64,000 bases of DNA from NCEH01 sp002257205 (GTDB lineage Bacteria; Pseudomonadota; Alphaproteobacteria; Rhizobiales; Xanthobacteraceae). Below the pieces are notes generated by a model that was given only the letters and a program-made list of their open reading frames with translations, was not told where the DNA came from and made no database searches. This document shows, piece after piece, positions 9,564 to 19,752 of this stretch. Where the stretch lies: the NCBI RefSeq assembly GCF_043195105.1, contig NZ_JBAFWO010000004.1. One strand, written 5' to 3'. Both the position numbers and the translations under genes were made by a program. Position 1 is the stretch's first letter. Each line of letters starts with the position of its first letter.

Positions 9564-10157
9564 TCAGGCTTCGCGGCGGGTGGTCTCGAACAGGAACCAG
9601 GCGCGGCGCTCGGTCTCGTCGATCCAGTTTTCCAGCAGGCTGGCGGTGGCGACATCCTGGTTCTCGTCACACAGGTCATGCACCTCACGCATGGAAACGA
9701 CGAGCTGCACATTGTCGTCGCGCAGCTCGCTCAGCATGTCCTGCGGAGTGACATATTCGGCGTCATTGTCCAGCAGCCGCTGCTGGCGGGCGATCTGGCC
9801 GATGGACTTGATCGTGGTGCCGCCGATCTTGCGCACGCGCTCGGCGATCGGATCGGTCATGGCGAAGATCTGGTCGCTCTGCTCGTCCAGCAACAGGTGA
9901 TAATCGCGGAAATGCGGGCCGGACATGTGCCAGTGGAAGTTCTTGGTCTTCAGATAGAGCACGAACACGTCGGCGAGCAGGCCGTTCAGCGCGCCGGCGA
10001 TGTCCTGCACCGCGTTGGAGGAATAATTGGCGCGGGTCTGCAAGGCGGCGGCGGCGCGCGATTTTGCGGCGTCGAGCTTTCCCTCGGTCTTGGCTTCGGC
10101 CTTGGGTTCGGTTTTGGCCTTCTTGGATTTCGGCGCCTGGGACTTGGTGTCACTCAT
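9564..10157 (-). CDS. dps: Dps-family DNA-protecting ferritin-like protein
   Basis: A 197-residue protein. The first 40 residues are rich in Lys, Ala and Glu and may bind DNA, as Dps tails do. The four-helix core carries the Dps ferroxidase signature NFHWHMSGPHF followed by H, D and E residues in DYHLLLDEQSDQIF. Dps dodecamers store iron and consume peroxide in the cytoplasm, protecting DNA in stress and stationary phase. The ATG at 10157 is followed by the polar tail and is preceded by a ribosome site (CAGGAGC). A long non-coding region lies upstream. Confidence 0.93.
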   Translation of the reverse strand: MSDTKSQAPKSKKAKTEPKAEAKTEGKLDAAKSRAAAALQTRANYSSNAVQDIAGALNGLLADVFVLYLKTKNFHWHMSGPHFRDYHLLLDEQSDQIFAMTDPIAERVRKIGGTTIKSIGQIARQQRLLDNDAEYVTPQDMLSELRDDNVQLVVSMREVHDLCDENQDVATASLLENWIDETERRAWFLFETTRREA

Positions 10158-10762
10158 GGGACAGCTCCTGGGAACTGAGGCGCGGCCGAGCCGGGCCTCG
10201 CGTGGGGAAGGCGGTGCGCCGGCCGTGTCTCCCGGACGTGGGGGCGCGCGTTTCCGGCGGAGGACGGGCGGAGCGGATGTGGGGCGCCCGGGTTCAAAGT
10301 CTGTATCGCCGCATTCTTGCACATCCATGTGTCATGCCGCCAAGAGGTATCAAGCCGGAAACTACGGCCAAGTTCCCCGCGCCGGTCTCTTCTCCCGCAG
10401 CGGCAGCGGGATTTTTGGCGCGATGGTGCCCGCCGTGGGGCAGCGCTGGCGGCGTTCGCCCATTTGTGAGCTGTCCTCAAGTCACCGTCGCGCGGGGCGG
10501 CGGCCCTGTATCGGCAAATACTTAGCCGGCATGTCAAGCCCGCTTACGTAGTTTCCGAGGCTGTTGCAGTGCACGCGCCGCGGCTAGGTTGCGGCGGCTG
10601 CGAAGGATCGGCCGACCGGGGATCCGCTGCCGCGTTTCGGCCGTTTCGGCAGGGCGCGGACCGTGTGACGCGGACGTCGTTCGGCGCGGTCCTGCGGGTC
10701 GATGCCCTGGCGGTGCGGGTCCGATGCTATCGTTCAGCTGAGAGATCAAAGGCGACACGAAA
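10158..10762. other. 605-base divergent intergenic region
   Basis: This gap lies between dps (leftward) and the phaC-like operon (rightward) and must contain both promoters. I find no open frame with protein character, no tRNA and no obvious riboswitch. A small palindrome CACAT-CC-ATGTG lies near 10320. Confidence 0.5.
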
Positions 10763-12619
10763 ATGGCAGAGACGGTCCTGAAGCTTGTCAGCGACACGAA
10801 CGCGCCCGCCCCGGCTCCGCTGCCGGCACCTGCGTCCGCCGTGCCCGCTCCGGCGCATGAAATTCCGCTCCAGCTGCCGGCCGCGTGCGGGGATGTCGAT
10901 CACGAGGGCCTGCGCCTGTTCGACCGGCGCGTCGGTGCCGCCATCGCGGAGATGACCGGCGGCCTCTCGCCGGCGGCGCTCGCGCTCGCTTATACCGATT
11001 GGGCCCTGCATCTGGCCTCCGCCCCCGGCAAGCGCACGGAACTGGCATTGAAGGCCATGTTCGGCGCGCGCGAATTCGCCGCCCACATGCTCAATCCCGC
11101 CGCGCCGACCGCGTTCGAGGCCGAAGGCCCGGTCACCGGCGACGAGCGGTTCCGCAACCCGGGCTGGAGCCGCTGGCCCTATTCCATCTGGCGCGAAGGC
11201 TTTCTGCGGACCCAGCAATGGTGGCACGAAGCCACGTGCAACGTGCCCGGCATGGCGCCGCATCATGCCGACGTGGTGTCCTTCACGGCGCGTCAATTGC
11301 TCGACATGGCCTCGCCCGCCAACCTGCCGTTCGCCAATCCCGAGGTGGTGCAGAAATCGGTGGCCAGCGGCGGGGCGAATTATGTGGCGGGCGCCAAGAA
11401 CCTGATGGAAGACCTCGCCCGCAAGCGCGCCCACAAGCCGCCGCTCGGCGCGGAGGCGTTCAAGGTGGGCCGCGATGTCGCCGCGACGCCGGGCAAGGTG
11501 GTCTATCGCAACCGGCTGGTGGAGCTGATCCAATACAGCCCGTCGACGCCGGGCGTGTATCGCGAGCCGGTGCTGATCGTGCCCGCCTGGATCATGAAAT
11601 ATTACATCCTCGATTTGTCCCCCCACAATTCGCTGATCCGCTATCTGGTAGGGCAGGGGCACACGGTGTTCGCGGTCTCCTGGCGCAATGTGACCGCCGA
11701 GGATCGCGATCTCAGCTTCGAGGATTACCGCCATCTCGGCGTCGCGGCCGCGCTCGATGTCGTCAGCGCGGTGGTGCCGGGCGAGAAGATCCACGCGGTG
11801 GGCTATTGCCTCGGCGGCACGCTGCTCACGGTGGCGGCGGCGGCCATGGCGGACGCCGGGGACACGCGCCTCGCCTCCATGACCCTGTTCGCGGCGCAGA
11901 CCGATTTCACCGAGCCGGGCGAGCTGGAATTGTTCATCGACCACAGCCAGGTGAGCCTGCTGGAGGACATGATGTGGGATCGCGGCTATCTGGATTCCAG
12001 CCAGATGGCCGGCGCTTTCCAGCTGCTGAAGTCCAACGATCTGGTCTGGTCGCGCATGGTGCATGATTATCTCATGGGCGAGCGCTATCCCATGAACGAT
12101 CTGATGGCCTGGAACGCCGACGCCACCCGCATGCCCTACAAGATGCATTCGGATTATCTGCGCAAGCTGTTCCTGGACAATGATCTCGCCTCGGGCCGCT
12201 ATGTGGTGAACGGGCATCCGATCGCGATCCAGGACATCCGCGTGCCGATCTTCACCGTGGGCACCGAGCGCGACCACATCGCGCCGTGGCGCTCGGTCTA
12301 TAAGATCCACTATCTCACCGACACCGATGTGACGTTCGTGCTGACCAGCGGCGGGCACAATGCCGGCATCGTCAGCGAGCCGGGCCATCCGCACCGCCAG
12401 TTCCGCCTGCGCGAGAAGGGTGCCATGGACCCTTGCCTCGGGCCCAGCGAATGGTTCGCGGCGACGCCCGCGCAGCCGGGCTCCTGGTGGCCGGCCTGGC
12501 AGGGCTGGCTGGCGCAGCGCTCGTCCCAGGGCCTTGTCTCTCCCCCGCCCATGGGCGCGCCGGGCGCGGGCTATCCCCCGCTCGACGACGCGCCCGGCAC
12601 CTATGTCCTGCAAGCGTGA
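10763..12619 (+). CDS. phaC: Poly(3-hydroxyalkanoate) synthase-like protein
   Basis: A 618-residue cytoplasmic alpha/beta-hydrolase-fold enzyme of the PHA synthase family, which polymerises (R)-3-hydroxyacyl-CoA. The catalytic triad is visible: Cys349 in the lipase-like box GYCLGGT, Asp504 in GTERDHIAPW and His532 in SGGHNAGI. The C-terminal GSWWPAWQGWL block is also typical. A Pro/Ala-rich stretch (residues 13-31) precedes the conserved part. It heads an operon with an (R)-enoyl-CoA hydratase fused to a phosphate acyltransferase, acetate kinase and enoyl-ACP reductase. That company suggests coupling of acyl-CoA, polymer and acyl-phosphate metabolism rather than the classical phaCAB route. 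The bulk PHB synthase of the organism may be elsewhere. Confidence 0.88.
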   Translation: MAETVLKLVSDTNAPAPAPLPAPASAVPAPAHEIPLQLPAACGDVDHEGLRLFDRRVGAAIAEMTGGLSPAALALAYTDWALHLASAPGKRTELALKAMFGAREFAAHMLNPAAPTAFEAEGPVTGDERFRNPGWSRWPYSIWREGFLRTQQWWHEATCNVPGMAPHHADVVSFTARQLLDMASPANLPFANPEVVQKSVASGGANYVAGAKNLMEDLARKRAHKPPLGAEAFKVGRDVAATPGKVVYRNRLVELIQYSPSTPGVYREPVLIVPAWIMKYYILDLSPHNSLIRYLVGQGHTVFAVSWRNVTAEDRDLSFEDYRHLGVAAALDVVSAVVPGEKIHAVGYCLGGTLLTVAAAAMADAGDTRLASMTLFAAQTDFTEPGELELFIDHSQVSLLEDMMWDRGYLDSSQMAGAFQLLKSNDLVWSRMVHDYLMGERYPMNDLMAWNADATRMPYKMHSDYLRKLFLDNDLASGRYVVNGHPIAIQDIRVPIFTVGTERDHIAPWRSVYKIHYLTDTDVTFVLTSGGHNAGIVSEPGHPHRQFRLREKGAMDPCLGPSEWFAATPAQPGSWWPAWQGWLAQRSSQGLVSPPPMGAPGAGYPPLDDAPGTYVLQA

Positions 12620-12627
12620 GATCCATC

Positions 12628-14034
12628 ATGAACGCGCCTTTGCTGCTGAACCGCACGTTCGACGAGCTGAACGTCGGCGATTCCGCCTCGCTGACGCGGG
12701 TGGTCAGGAATGAAGACATCGAATTGTTCGCCGCCGTCTCCGGCGACGTCAATCCGGCCCATCTCGACAAGGCCTATGCCGCCACCGACATCTTCGGCCA
12801 TGTGGTGATCCACGGCATGTGGACCGGCGGGCTGATCTCCACCCTGCTCGGCACCGAATTGCCGGGGCCGGGCACCATCTATCTCGCGCAGGACCTGCAT
12901 TTCAGGAAGCCCGTGGCGCCCGGCGACACCATCACCGCCACCGTCACGGTGCTGGAGAAGAAGCCCGAGAAGCGCATCGTGCTGCTCGACACGCGCTGCG
13001 TGAACCAGACCGGCGTCGATGTGCTGACCGGTACCGCGACCGTGATCGCGCCGTCTGAAAAGCTCGCCTTGCCGCGCATCGCCGTGCCCGAGGTGCTGTT
13101 GCGCGGCGGCGAGCGTTATTCCGAATTCGTCCAGCGCGCCCGTTCCCTGCCGCCCATGCGCGTGGGCGTGGTGCATCCCTGCAGCGTCGAGGCGCTCCAG
13201 GCCGCCATCGAGGCGCGCGACGAGGGGTTGATCGATCCCATCCTGATCGGCCCCGAGCACAAGATTCGCGCGGTCGCGGAGAAGGCCGGCATCTCGCTCG
13301 CGGGGCTGCGCATCGAGGCGGTGGAGCACAGCCACGCCGCCGCCGTGCGCGGCGCGGCGCTGGCTGCCTCGGGGGAATGCGCGGCGCTCATGAAGGGCAG
13401 CCTGCACACCGACGAATTGCTGGGCGCGGTGGTCGCCGCCGCCTCCGGCCTGCGCACCGAGCGGCGCATCAGCCATGTCTATGCGCTCGACGTGCCGTCC
13501 TATCCCAAGCCGCTGATCGTCACCGACGCGGCCATCAACATCGCCCCGACCCTGGAGCAGAAGCGCGACATCTGCCAGAACGCCATCGATTTGCTGCACC
13601 GCCTCGGCATTCCCGAGCCGCTGGTCGCGGTGCTCGCGGCGGTGGAGACGGTGAACCCGGACATGCCGGCCACCATTGATGCGGCGGCGCTCACCGTCAT
13701 GGCGGCGCGGGGCCAGATCACCGGCGCCAAGGTGGACGGGCCGCTCGCCTTCGACAATGCCATCAGCCTCGATGCCGCGCACATCAAGCAGATCGTCTCG
13801 CCCGTCGCCGGGCAGCCGGACATCCTGCTGGTGCCGAACCTGGAGGCCGGCAACATGCTGGCCAAGCAATTGATCTATCTCGCTGGCGCCGATGCCGCCG
13901 GGCTGGTGCTCGGGGCGCGCGTGCCGATCATCCTCACCAGCCGGTCGGATGCGCTGAAGGTGCGCCTCGCCTCGGTGGCGCTGGCCAAGCTCTCGGTCGC
14001 CGGCCAGCCCAAGCTCGACGGGGTGACGCTGTGA
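12628..14034 (+). CDS. Bifunctional MaoC-type enoyl-CoA hydratase / phosphate acetyl(butyryl)transferase
   Basis: A 468-residue fusion. Residues 1-145 form a hot-dog MaoC-like (R)-specific enoyl-CoA hydratase with catalytic Asp40 and His45 in SGDVNPAHLDK and the later GHVVIHGMW. Residues about 150-468 form a PTA/PTB domain that exchanges CoA and phosphate on acyl groups (VGVVHPCSVEALQAA at its start). The gene begins 8 nt after phaC and overlaps ackA by 4 nt, so translation is probably coupled. The same fusion beside ackA and a fabI paralogue is known in rhizobia, where such an operon was reported to respond to phosphate starvation. Acyl-chain preference (C2 or C4) cannot be read here. Confidence 0.9.
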   Translation: MNAPLLLNRTFDELNVGDSASLTRVVRNEDIELFAAVSGDVNPAHLDKAYAATDIFGHVVIHGMWTGGLISTLLGTELPGPGTIYLAQDLHFRKPVAPGDTITATVTVLEKKPEKRIVLLDTRCVNQTGVDVLTGTATVIAPSEKLALPRIAVPEVLLRGGERYSEFVQRARSLPPMRVGVVHPCSVEALQAAIEARDEGLIDPILIGPEHKIRAVAEKAGISLAGLRIEAVEHSHAAAVRGAALAASGECAALMKGSLHTDELLGAVVAAASGLRTERRISHVYALDVPSYPKPLIVTDAAINIAPTLEQKRDICQNAIDLLHRLGIPEPLVAVLAAVETVNPDMPATIDAAALTVMAARGQITGAKVDGPLAFDNAISLDAAHIKQIVSPVAGQPDILLVPNLEAGNMLAKQLIYLAGADAAGLVLGARVPIILTSRSDALKVRLASVALAKLSVAGQPKLDGVTL

Positions 14035-15221
14035 GCGACCATATCCTGCTGACCTTCAACCCCGGTTCCTCGACCCTGAAGATGGGCCTGTTCGCGGTGG
14101 AGGGCGACCAGGCCCGCCGGCTCGGGCGGGGCATCATCGATTTGCGCCGCAGCCCGCTGGTGCTCAGCGTCAGTGAAGGCGGGGAGGCGCGGGACATCCG
14201 CCTGACCTCAGCCGTCACCGAGGATTTGCGCGAGGTGATCGACGAGACGCTGCGCTGGCTGGTGGCGCATTTCGGCGTCGCCGGGCTCACGGCGGTGGGG
14301 CACCGGGTGGTGCACGGCGGCGACCGCTTCGGCGGCCCGGCGCTGGTGGATCACGAGACCTTCAAGGGCATCGAGAGCCTGACGCCGCTCGCCCCCCTGC
14401 ATCAGCCGCAGAGCGTGCGCATCATCAAGGCGCTGTACCATCTGCGGCCGGACCTGCCGCAGGTGGCCTCCTTCGACACCGCCTTCCATCGCACCCAGGC
14501 GGATGTGGTGCGCCGCTTCGCCTTGCCGCGCGAGATGTTCGATGCCGGGGTGAAGCGCTACGGCTTCCACGGCCTGTCCTATAAATACATCGCCCGCGAG
14601 CTGGGCCGGCACGATCCGACCTTCGGCGGGCGGGTGGTGGTTGCCCATCTCGGCAGCGGCGCCAGCCTGTGCGCGCTCTCCGGCGGCATCAGCCGCGACA
14701 CCTCCATGGGCTTTTCCACCCTCGACGGCATCCCCATGGCGACGCGCTGCGGCACGCTCGATCCGGGTGTCGTGATCCATATGCTGAAGCAGGAAAAGCG
14801 CCCGCTGGAGGAGGTGGAGGACATTCTCTACCACCGCTCCGGCCTGCTGGGAGTCTCCGGCATCAGCGCCGACAGTCGTGCGCTGCTGGCCTCCCATGCG
14901 GAGGAGGCGCGCGAGGCGCTCGAACTCTTCACCTTCCGCATCGCGCGCGAGACGGCGGCGCTCGCCACCACGCTCGGCGGGCTCGACGGGTTCGTCTTCA
15001 CCGCCGGCATCGGCGAGCACCAGGGCGAAATTCGCAGCGCGGTGGCGGCGCGCCTCGGCTGGCTCGGCATGAAGCTGGACGAAGATGCCAATGCCGCAAA
15101 CGCGGCGCTGATCTCCGCCATCGACAGCAAGGTTCAAGTCTTCGTCATCCCCACCGACGAGGAACAGGTGATCGCCGACGAAGCGGTCGGCATCATCCAG
15201 CATCTGGAGCCCGTGCGATGA
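14031..15221 (+). CDS. ackA: Acetate kinase
   Basis: A 396-residue cytoplasmic kinase that makes ATP and acetate (or another short carboxylate) from the acyl-phosphate and ADP. Family motifs are present: FNPGSSTLKMGLF at the N-terminus, GHRVVHGG, FDTAFH, RYGFHGLSYKY and FTAGIGEHQG. It starts with GTG at 14031 inside the previous stop codon and its own stop overlaps the fabI start (ATGA), so the three genes are translationally coupled. It should consume the product of the upstream phosphate acyltransferase. Confidence 0.95.
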   Translation: MSDHILLTFNPGSSTLKMGLFAVEGDQARRLGRGIIDLRRSPLVLSVSEGGEARDIRLTSAVTEDLREVIDETLRWLVAHFGVAGLTAVGHRVVHGGDRFGGPALVDHETFKGIESLTPLAPLHQPQSVRIIKALYHLRPDLPQVASFDTAFHRTQADVVRRFALPREMFDAGVKRYGFHGLSYKYIARELGRHDPTFGGRVVVAHLGSGASLCALSGGISRDTSMGFSTLDGIPMATRCGTLDPGVVIHMLKQEKRPLEEVEDILYHRSGLLGVSGISADSRALLASHAEEAREALELFTFRIARETAALATTLGGLDGFVFTAGIGEHQGEIRSAVAARLGWLGMKLDEDANAANAALISAIDSKVQVFVIPTDEEQVIADEAVGIIQHLEPVR

Positions 15222-15991
15222 GCGCCATTGTCGATCTCACCGGAAAGCGCGGCCTGGTCGTCGGCATCGCCAATGCCGAGAGCATCGCCCACGGCTGCGC
15301 GCGCGCGTTCCATGGCGCGGGGGCGGAACTGGCCGTCACCTATCTCAACGAGAAGGCGATCCCCTATGTGCGCCCGCTGGCGGAGGGCCTGGAGGCCTCC
15401 ATCATCGTGCCGTGCGACGTGCGCATTCCCGGCCAGCTGGAAGCGGTGTTCGCCACCATCGAGCGGCAATGGGGCAGCCTGGATTTCGTGTTCCATTCCA
15501 TCGCCTTCGCCCCGCGCGAGGATCTGCACACCGGCCTTGTGAACTGCTCCGCCGAGGGGTTCGCCATGGCCATGGACGTGTCGTGCCATTCCTTCATCCG
15601 CATGGCGAAGCTGGCGCTGCCGCTGATGAAGACCGGCGGCGCACTGCAGACCGTGAGCTTCTTCGGCAGCGAGCGGGTGGTCGACAATTACAACCTCATG
15701 GGTCCGGTGAAGGCCGCGCTGGAATCCACCGTGCGTTATCTGGCGGCCGATCTCGCTGCGGCGGGCATTCGCGTCCACGCCCTGTCCACCGGCCCGGTGC
15801 AGACCCGCGCCGCGTCCGGCATCGAGCGCTTCGACGAATTGCTGGACAAGGTGCGCGCCCGCACGCCGGCGAACCATCTCGTGTCCACCGAGCAGATCGG
15901 CAAGGTGGCGGCTTTCCTGGTGAGCGAGGCCGGGGCGCCGCTCACCGGCTCCGTGGTCTATGCCGACGCGGGTTTCCATATCGTCGCCTGA
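15218..15991 (+). CDS. fabI: Enoyl-[acyl-carrier-protein] reductase (FabI type)
   Basis: A 257-residue short-chain reductase of the FabI class, which reduces trans-2-enoyl thioesters with NADH. The nucleotide loop is GIANAESIA and the catalytic pair is Tyr158/Lys165 in NYNLMGPVK (Tyr-x6-Lys). The second active-site tyrosine of typical FabI (ten residues before the catalytic Tyr) is replaced by Phe148 in VSFFGSER. The location in an acyl-CoA/acyl-phosphate operon, not with fab genes, suggests a paralogue with a special substrate, like the fabI2 found downstream of ackA in rhizobia. The start ATG overlaps the ackA stop. Confidence 0.9.
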   Translation: MSAIVDLTGKRGLVVGIANAESIAHGCARAFHGAGAELAVTYLNEKAIPYVRPLAEGLEASIIVPCDVRIPGQLEAVFATIERQWGSLDFVFHSIAFAPREDLHTGLVNCSAEGFAMAMDVSCHSFIRMAKLALPLMKTGGALQTVSFFGSERVVDNYNLMGPVKAALESTVRYLAADLAAAGIRVHALSTGPVQTRAASGIERFDELLDKVRARTPANHLVSTEQIGKVAAFLVSEAGAPLTGSVVYADAGFHIVA

Positions 15992-16017
15992 CTGGCGGTG
16001 AAGGGTTTCGGGACGCC

Positions 16018-18522
16018 ATGGCCGCACAGGGCAAACCCTTCTGGACCGTGCCGGTCGCGGCGATGCTCACCGGGCTCGGCTGCACCGCCGATGGCCTGAG
16101 CACGGGCGCGGTCGAGGACCGCCGTACGCGGTATGGTGCCAATGCCGATAGCCAGCCCCGGAAGGTGGGGCCGGTCCGCGCGATCATGCGGCGGCTGGCG
16201 GAGCCGCTCTCGCTGATCCTTCTGGCCGCCGGCGCGGTTTCGGTCGCGACCGGCGATGCAGTGGGCGGCACCATCATTCTCGCCATTCTCGGCCTCTCCA
16301 TCGTGCTCGACACGGTGCAGGAGGGGCAGGCGCTGAAAGCCGCCGAGATGCTGCGCCGCTCGGTCGCCGTGAAGGCGGAGGCGAAGCGCGACGGCGCCTT
16401 CATCGCGGTGGACGTGGGCGCGCTGGTGCCCGGCGATCTCGTGCGCATCCGGGCCGGAGACATCATTCCCGCCGACGCGCGGGTGCTGGAGGCGAACGCT
16501 TTCACCTGCGATGAAGCCGCGCTCACCGGCGAACCCTATCCGGTGCGCAAGCAGCCGGGTGTCATCGCCTCCGCCCTGGCGGCGGACGCCGACAATGCGG
16601 TGTTTCGGGGCGCGGTGGCGCAGACCGGGGAGGCGCTGGCGCTGGTGGTCCACACCGGCCGCGACAGCCTGTTCGGCGAGGCCGCCTCCGCGCTCGCGGA
16701 AGCGCAGACCCCCTCGCCCTTCCAGCGCGACCTGCACGCCTTCGGTCTGCTGACCGCGCGGCTCACGCTCGCTTTGGTGCTGCTGGTGCTGACGGCGCAC
16801 ATGCTGTTCGGCCGGCCGGTGCTGGAATCCCTCATGTTCGCGGTGGCGCTGGCGGTGGGGCTCACCCCCGAGCTTCTGCCCATGATCACCACCGTGACGC
16901 TCTCGCGCGGCGCGCTGCGCATGGCGGCGCGCAAGGTGATCGTGAAGCGGCTCGCGGCGATCCATGATCTCGGCGCCATGAACGTGCTGTGCACGGACAA
17001 GACCGGCACCCTCACCGAAGCCCGCGTCACGCTGGCGAAAAGCCTCGATCCCGCAGGCGCCGAGGATCCGCGCGCCGCCACCCTCGCCGCCCTTGCCGCC
17101 CATCTCGGCGGCGATCGCGGAGCGCTCGACGCGGCGCTGCTGGACTGCCGGCACGATCCGGCGGCGGGCTGGGTGATGGAGGAGGTGCGTGCCTTCGATT
17201 TCTCCCGCCGCCTGGGTTCGGTGCTCGCGCAGGGGCCGGACGAACATCTGCTCATCGTGAAGGGCGCGCCCGAGGCGGTGCTGAAATTGTGCGCCACCCG
17301 GCGCGACGGCAGCGCCATGGACGCGGCCGCGCAGGGGCAGGCGCACGCCCTGGTCCAGGCCTTGGCGGGCGATGGATTGCGCGCGGTGGCGGTGGCCTCT
17401 AAACCCTGGGCCGGCGCGCCGCGTGAACTGACCGCCGAGGATGAAGCCGGGCTGGTGTTCGAGGGCCTGTGCGCCTTCGCCGATCCGCCCAAGGCCACCG
17501 CCGCCGCCGCCATCGCCCGCCTCGCCAAGGCCGGGGTGCGGCTGAAGATCCTCTCCGGCGACGATCCGGTGGTGGTGAAGCGCCTCGCCGGCCTGGTCGG
17601 GCTGAAGGCGGACGAAGTGCTGTCCGGCGCCGATGTGGCGGCGCTGAGCGACGCCGCGCTGGCGGTGCGGGTGCGGCAGGTGGATGCCTACGGTCGCCTG
17701 TCGCCAGACCAGAAATCGCGCATCGTCAAGGCGCTCCAGGCGCGCGGCGCGGTGGTGGGGTTTCTCGGCGACGGCATCAATGACGCGCCGGGGCTCAAGG
17801 CCGCCGATATCGGCCTCTCGGTGGAGGGCGCCACCGGCGTCGCCCAGGCGGCGGCCGACATGATCCTGCTGGAGAGCGATCTCGGCGTGGTGGCCGACGG
17901 CGTGGAGGAGGGGCGGCGCACCTTCGTCAATATCCTCAAATATGTGCGCATGGCCGCCAGCTCCAATTTCGGCAACATGCTCTCCATGGCGGCGGCCTCC
18001 CTGTTCCTGCCCTTCCTGCCCATGCTGCCGACTCAGATCCTGCTCAACAATTTGCTCTACGACCTCTCGGAAATCGGCATCCCGTTCGACCGGGTGCGGC
18101 CTGAGGCGCTGGCGCGGCCGCAGGTGTGGGATATGTCCGGGCTGGTGCGGTTCGCGGCCATCATGGGTCCGCTCTCCTCGGTGTTCGACCTCCTTACCTT
18201 CGGCGGCCTGATCTTCCTGTTCCACGTGACGCCGGATGCGTTCCGCACCGCCTGGTTCCTGGAATCCATGGCGACGCAGATCCTCGTCATCTTCATCATC
18301 CGCACCCGCGCGCGCCCCTGGGCGGACTTGCCCCATCCGCTGCTCGCCGCCTCCTCGCTCGGAGCCTTGTTGGTAGCGATGGCGCTGCCGTTCACGCCGT
18401 TCGGCGCCTGGTTCGGCTTCGCCTTGCTGCCGCCTTCGCTGCTCGGCGCATTGGCGCTGTTGGTCGTCGCCTATCTCGCCATGGCCGAGGGGCTGAAGCG
18501 CTTCGCCATGAAACGGGGGTAG
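16018..18522 (+). CDS. MgtA-like (P3B) cation-transporting P-type ATPase
   Basis: An 834-residue inner-membrane ATPase. The phosphorylation site is Asp in LCTDKTGTLTEA; the TGE loop is in DEAALTGEPYPV, and the hinge is GDGINDAPGLKAADIGLS. Transmembrane segment 4 reads AVGLTPELLPMI, and KVIVKRLAAIHDLGAMNVL follows; both match magnesium-transporting MgtA/MgtB rather than SERCA-type calcium pumps. About ten hydrophobic segments are present. The gene starts 26 nt after fabI on the same strand, so it is probably the last gene of the operon. Magnesium is the likely ion by family, not proven. Its link to acyl-phosphate metabolism is unexplained. Confidence 0.88.
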   Translation: MAAQGKPFWTVPVAAMLTGLGCTADGLSTGAVEDRRTRYGANADSQPRKVGPVRAIMRRLAEPLSLILLAAGAVSVATGDAVGGTIILAILGLSIVLDTVQEGQALKAAEMLRRSVAVKAEAKRDGAFIAVDVGALVPGDLVRIRAGDIIPADARVLEANAFTCDEAALTGEPYPVRKQPGVIASALAADADNAVFRGAVAQTGEALALVVHTGRDSLFGEAASALAEAQTPSPFQRDLHAFGLLTARLTLALVLLVLTAHMLFGRPVLESLMFAVALAVGLTPELLPMITTVTLSRGALRMAARKVIVKRLAAIHDLGAMNVLCTDKTGTLTEARVTLAKSLDPAGAEDPRAATLAALAAHLGGDRGALDAALLDCRHDPAAGWVMEEVRAFDFSRRLGSVLAQGPDEHLLIVKGAPEAVLKLCATRRDGSAMDAAAQGQAHALVQALAGDGLRAVAVASKPWAGAPRELTAEDEAGLVFEGLCAFADPPKATAAAAIARLAKAGVRLKILSGDDPVVVKRLAGLVGLKADEVLSGADVAALSDAALAVRVRQVDAYGRLSPDQKSRIVKALQARGAVVGFLGDGINDAPGLKAADIGLSVEGATGVAQAAADMILLESDLGVVADGVEEGRRTFVNILKYVRMAASSNFGNMLSMAAASLFLPFLPMLPTQILLNNLLYDLSEIGIPFDRVRPEALARPQVWDMSGLVRFAAIMGPLSSVFDLLTFGGLIFLFHVTPDAFRTAWFLESMATQILVIFIIRTRARPWADLPHPLLAASSLGALLVAMALPFTPFGAWFGFALLPPSLLGALALLVVAYLAMAEGLKRFAMKRG

Positions 18523-18639
18523 GGGGTCTGCTTTCCTCCAGCCGGCACGGCGTGTCGCAAACGCGATTCCCTGCCGGAAAGAAGAAAGCTATAGGAGCGC
18601 AGGCCCGCGCGGCGGGCGGTCACATCTGCGGAGAACGCC

Positions 18640-19751
<1,112 letters not shown>

Positions 19752-19752
<1 letters not shown>

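Noticed and set aside
10561..10575. PhaR-type operator (TTGCAGTGCA) before phaC
   Set aside because: One short match with no second half and no phaR or phasin gene nearby; not distinguishable from chance.
10158..10762. Pho box before the phaC-like operon
   Set aside because: Only single half-site-like matches (CTGTCCT near 10480, TGTCAT near 10331) were found, without the direct-repeat spacing, although related operons are phosphate-regulated.
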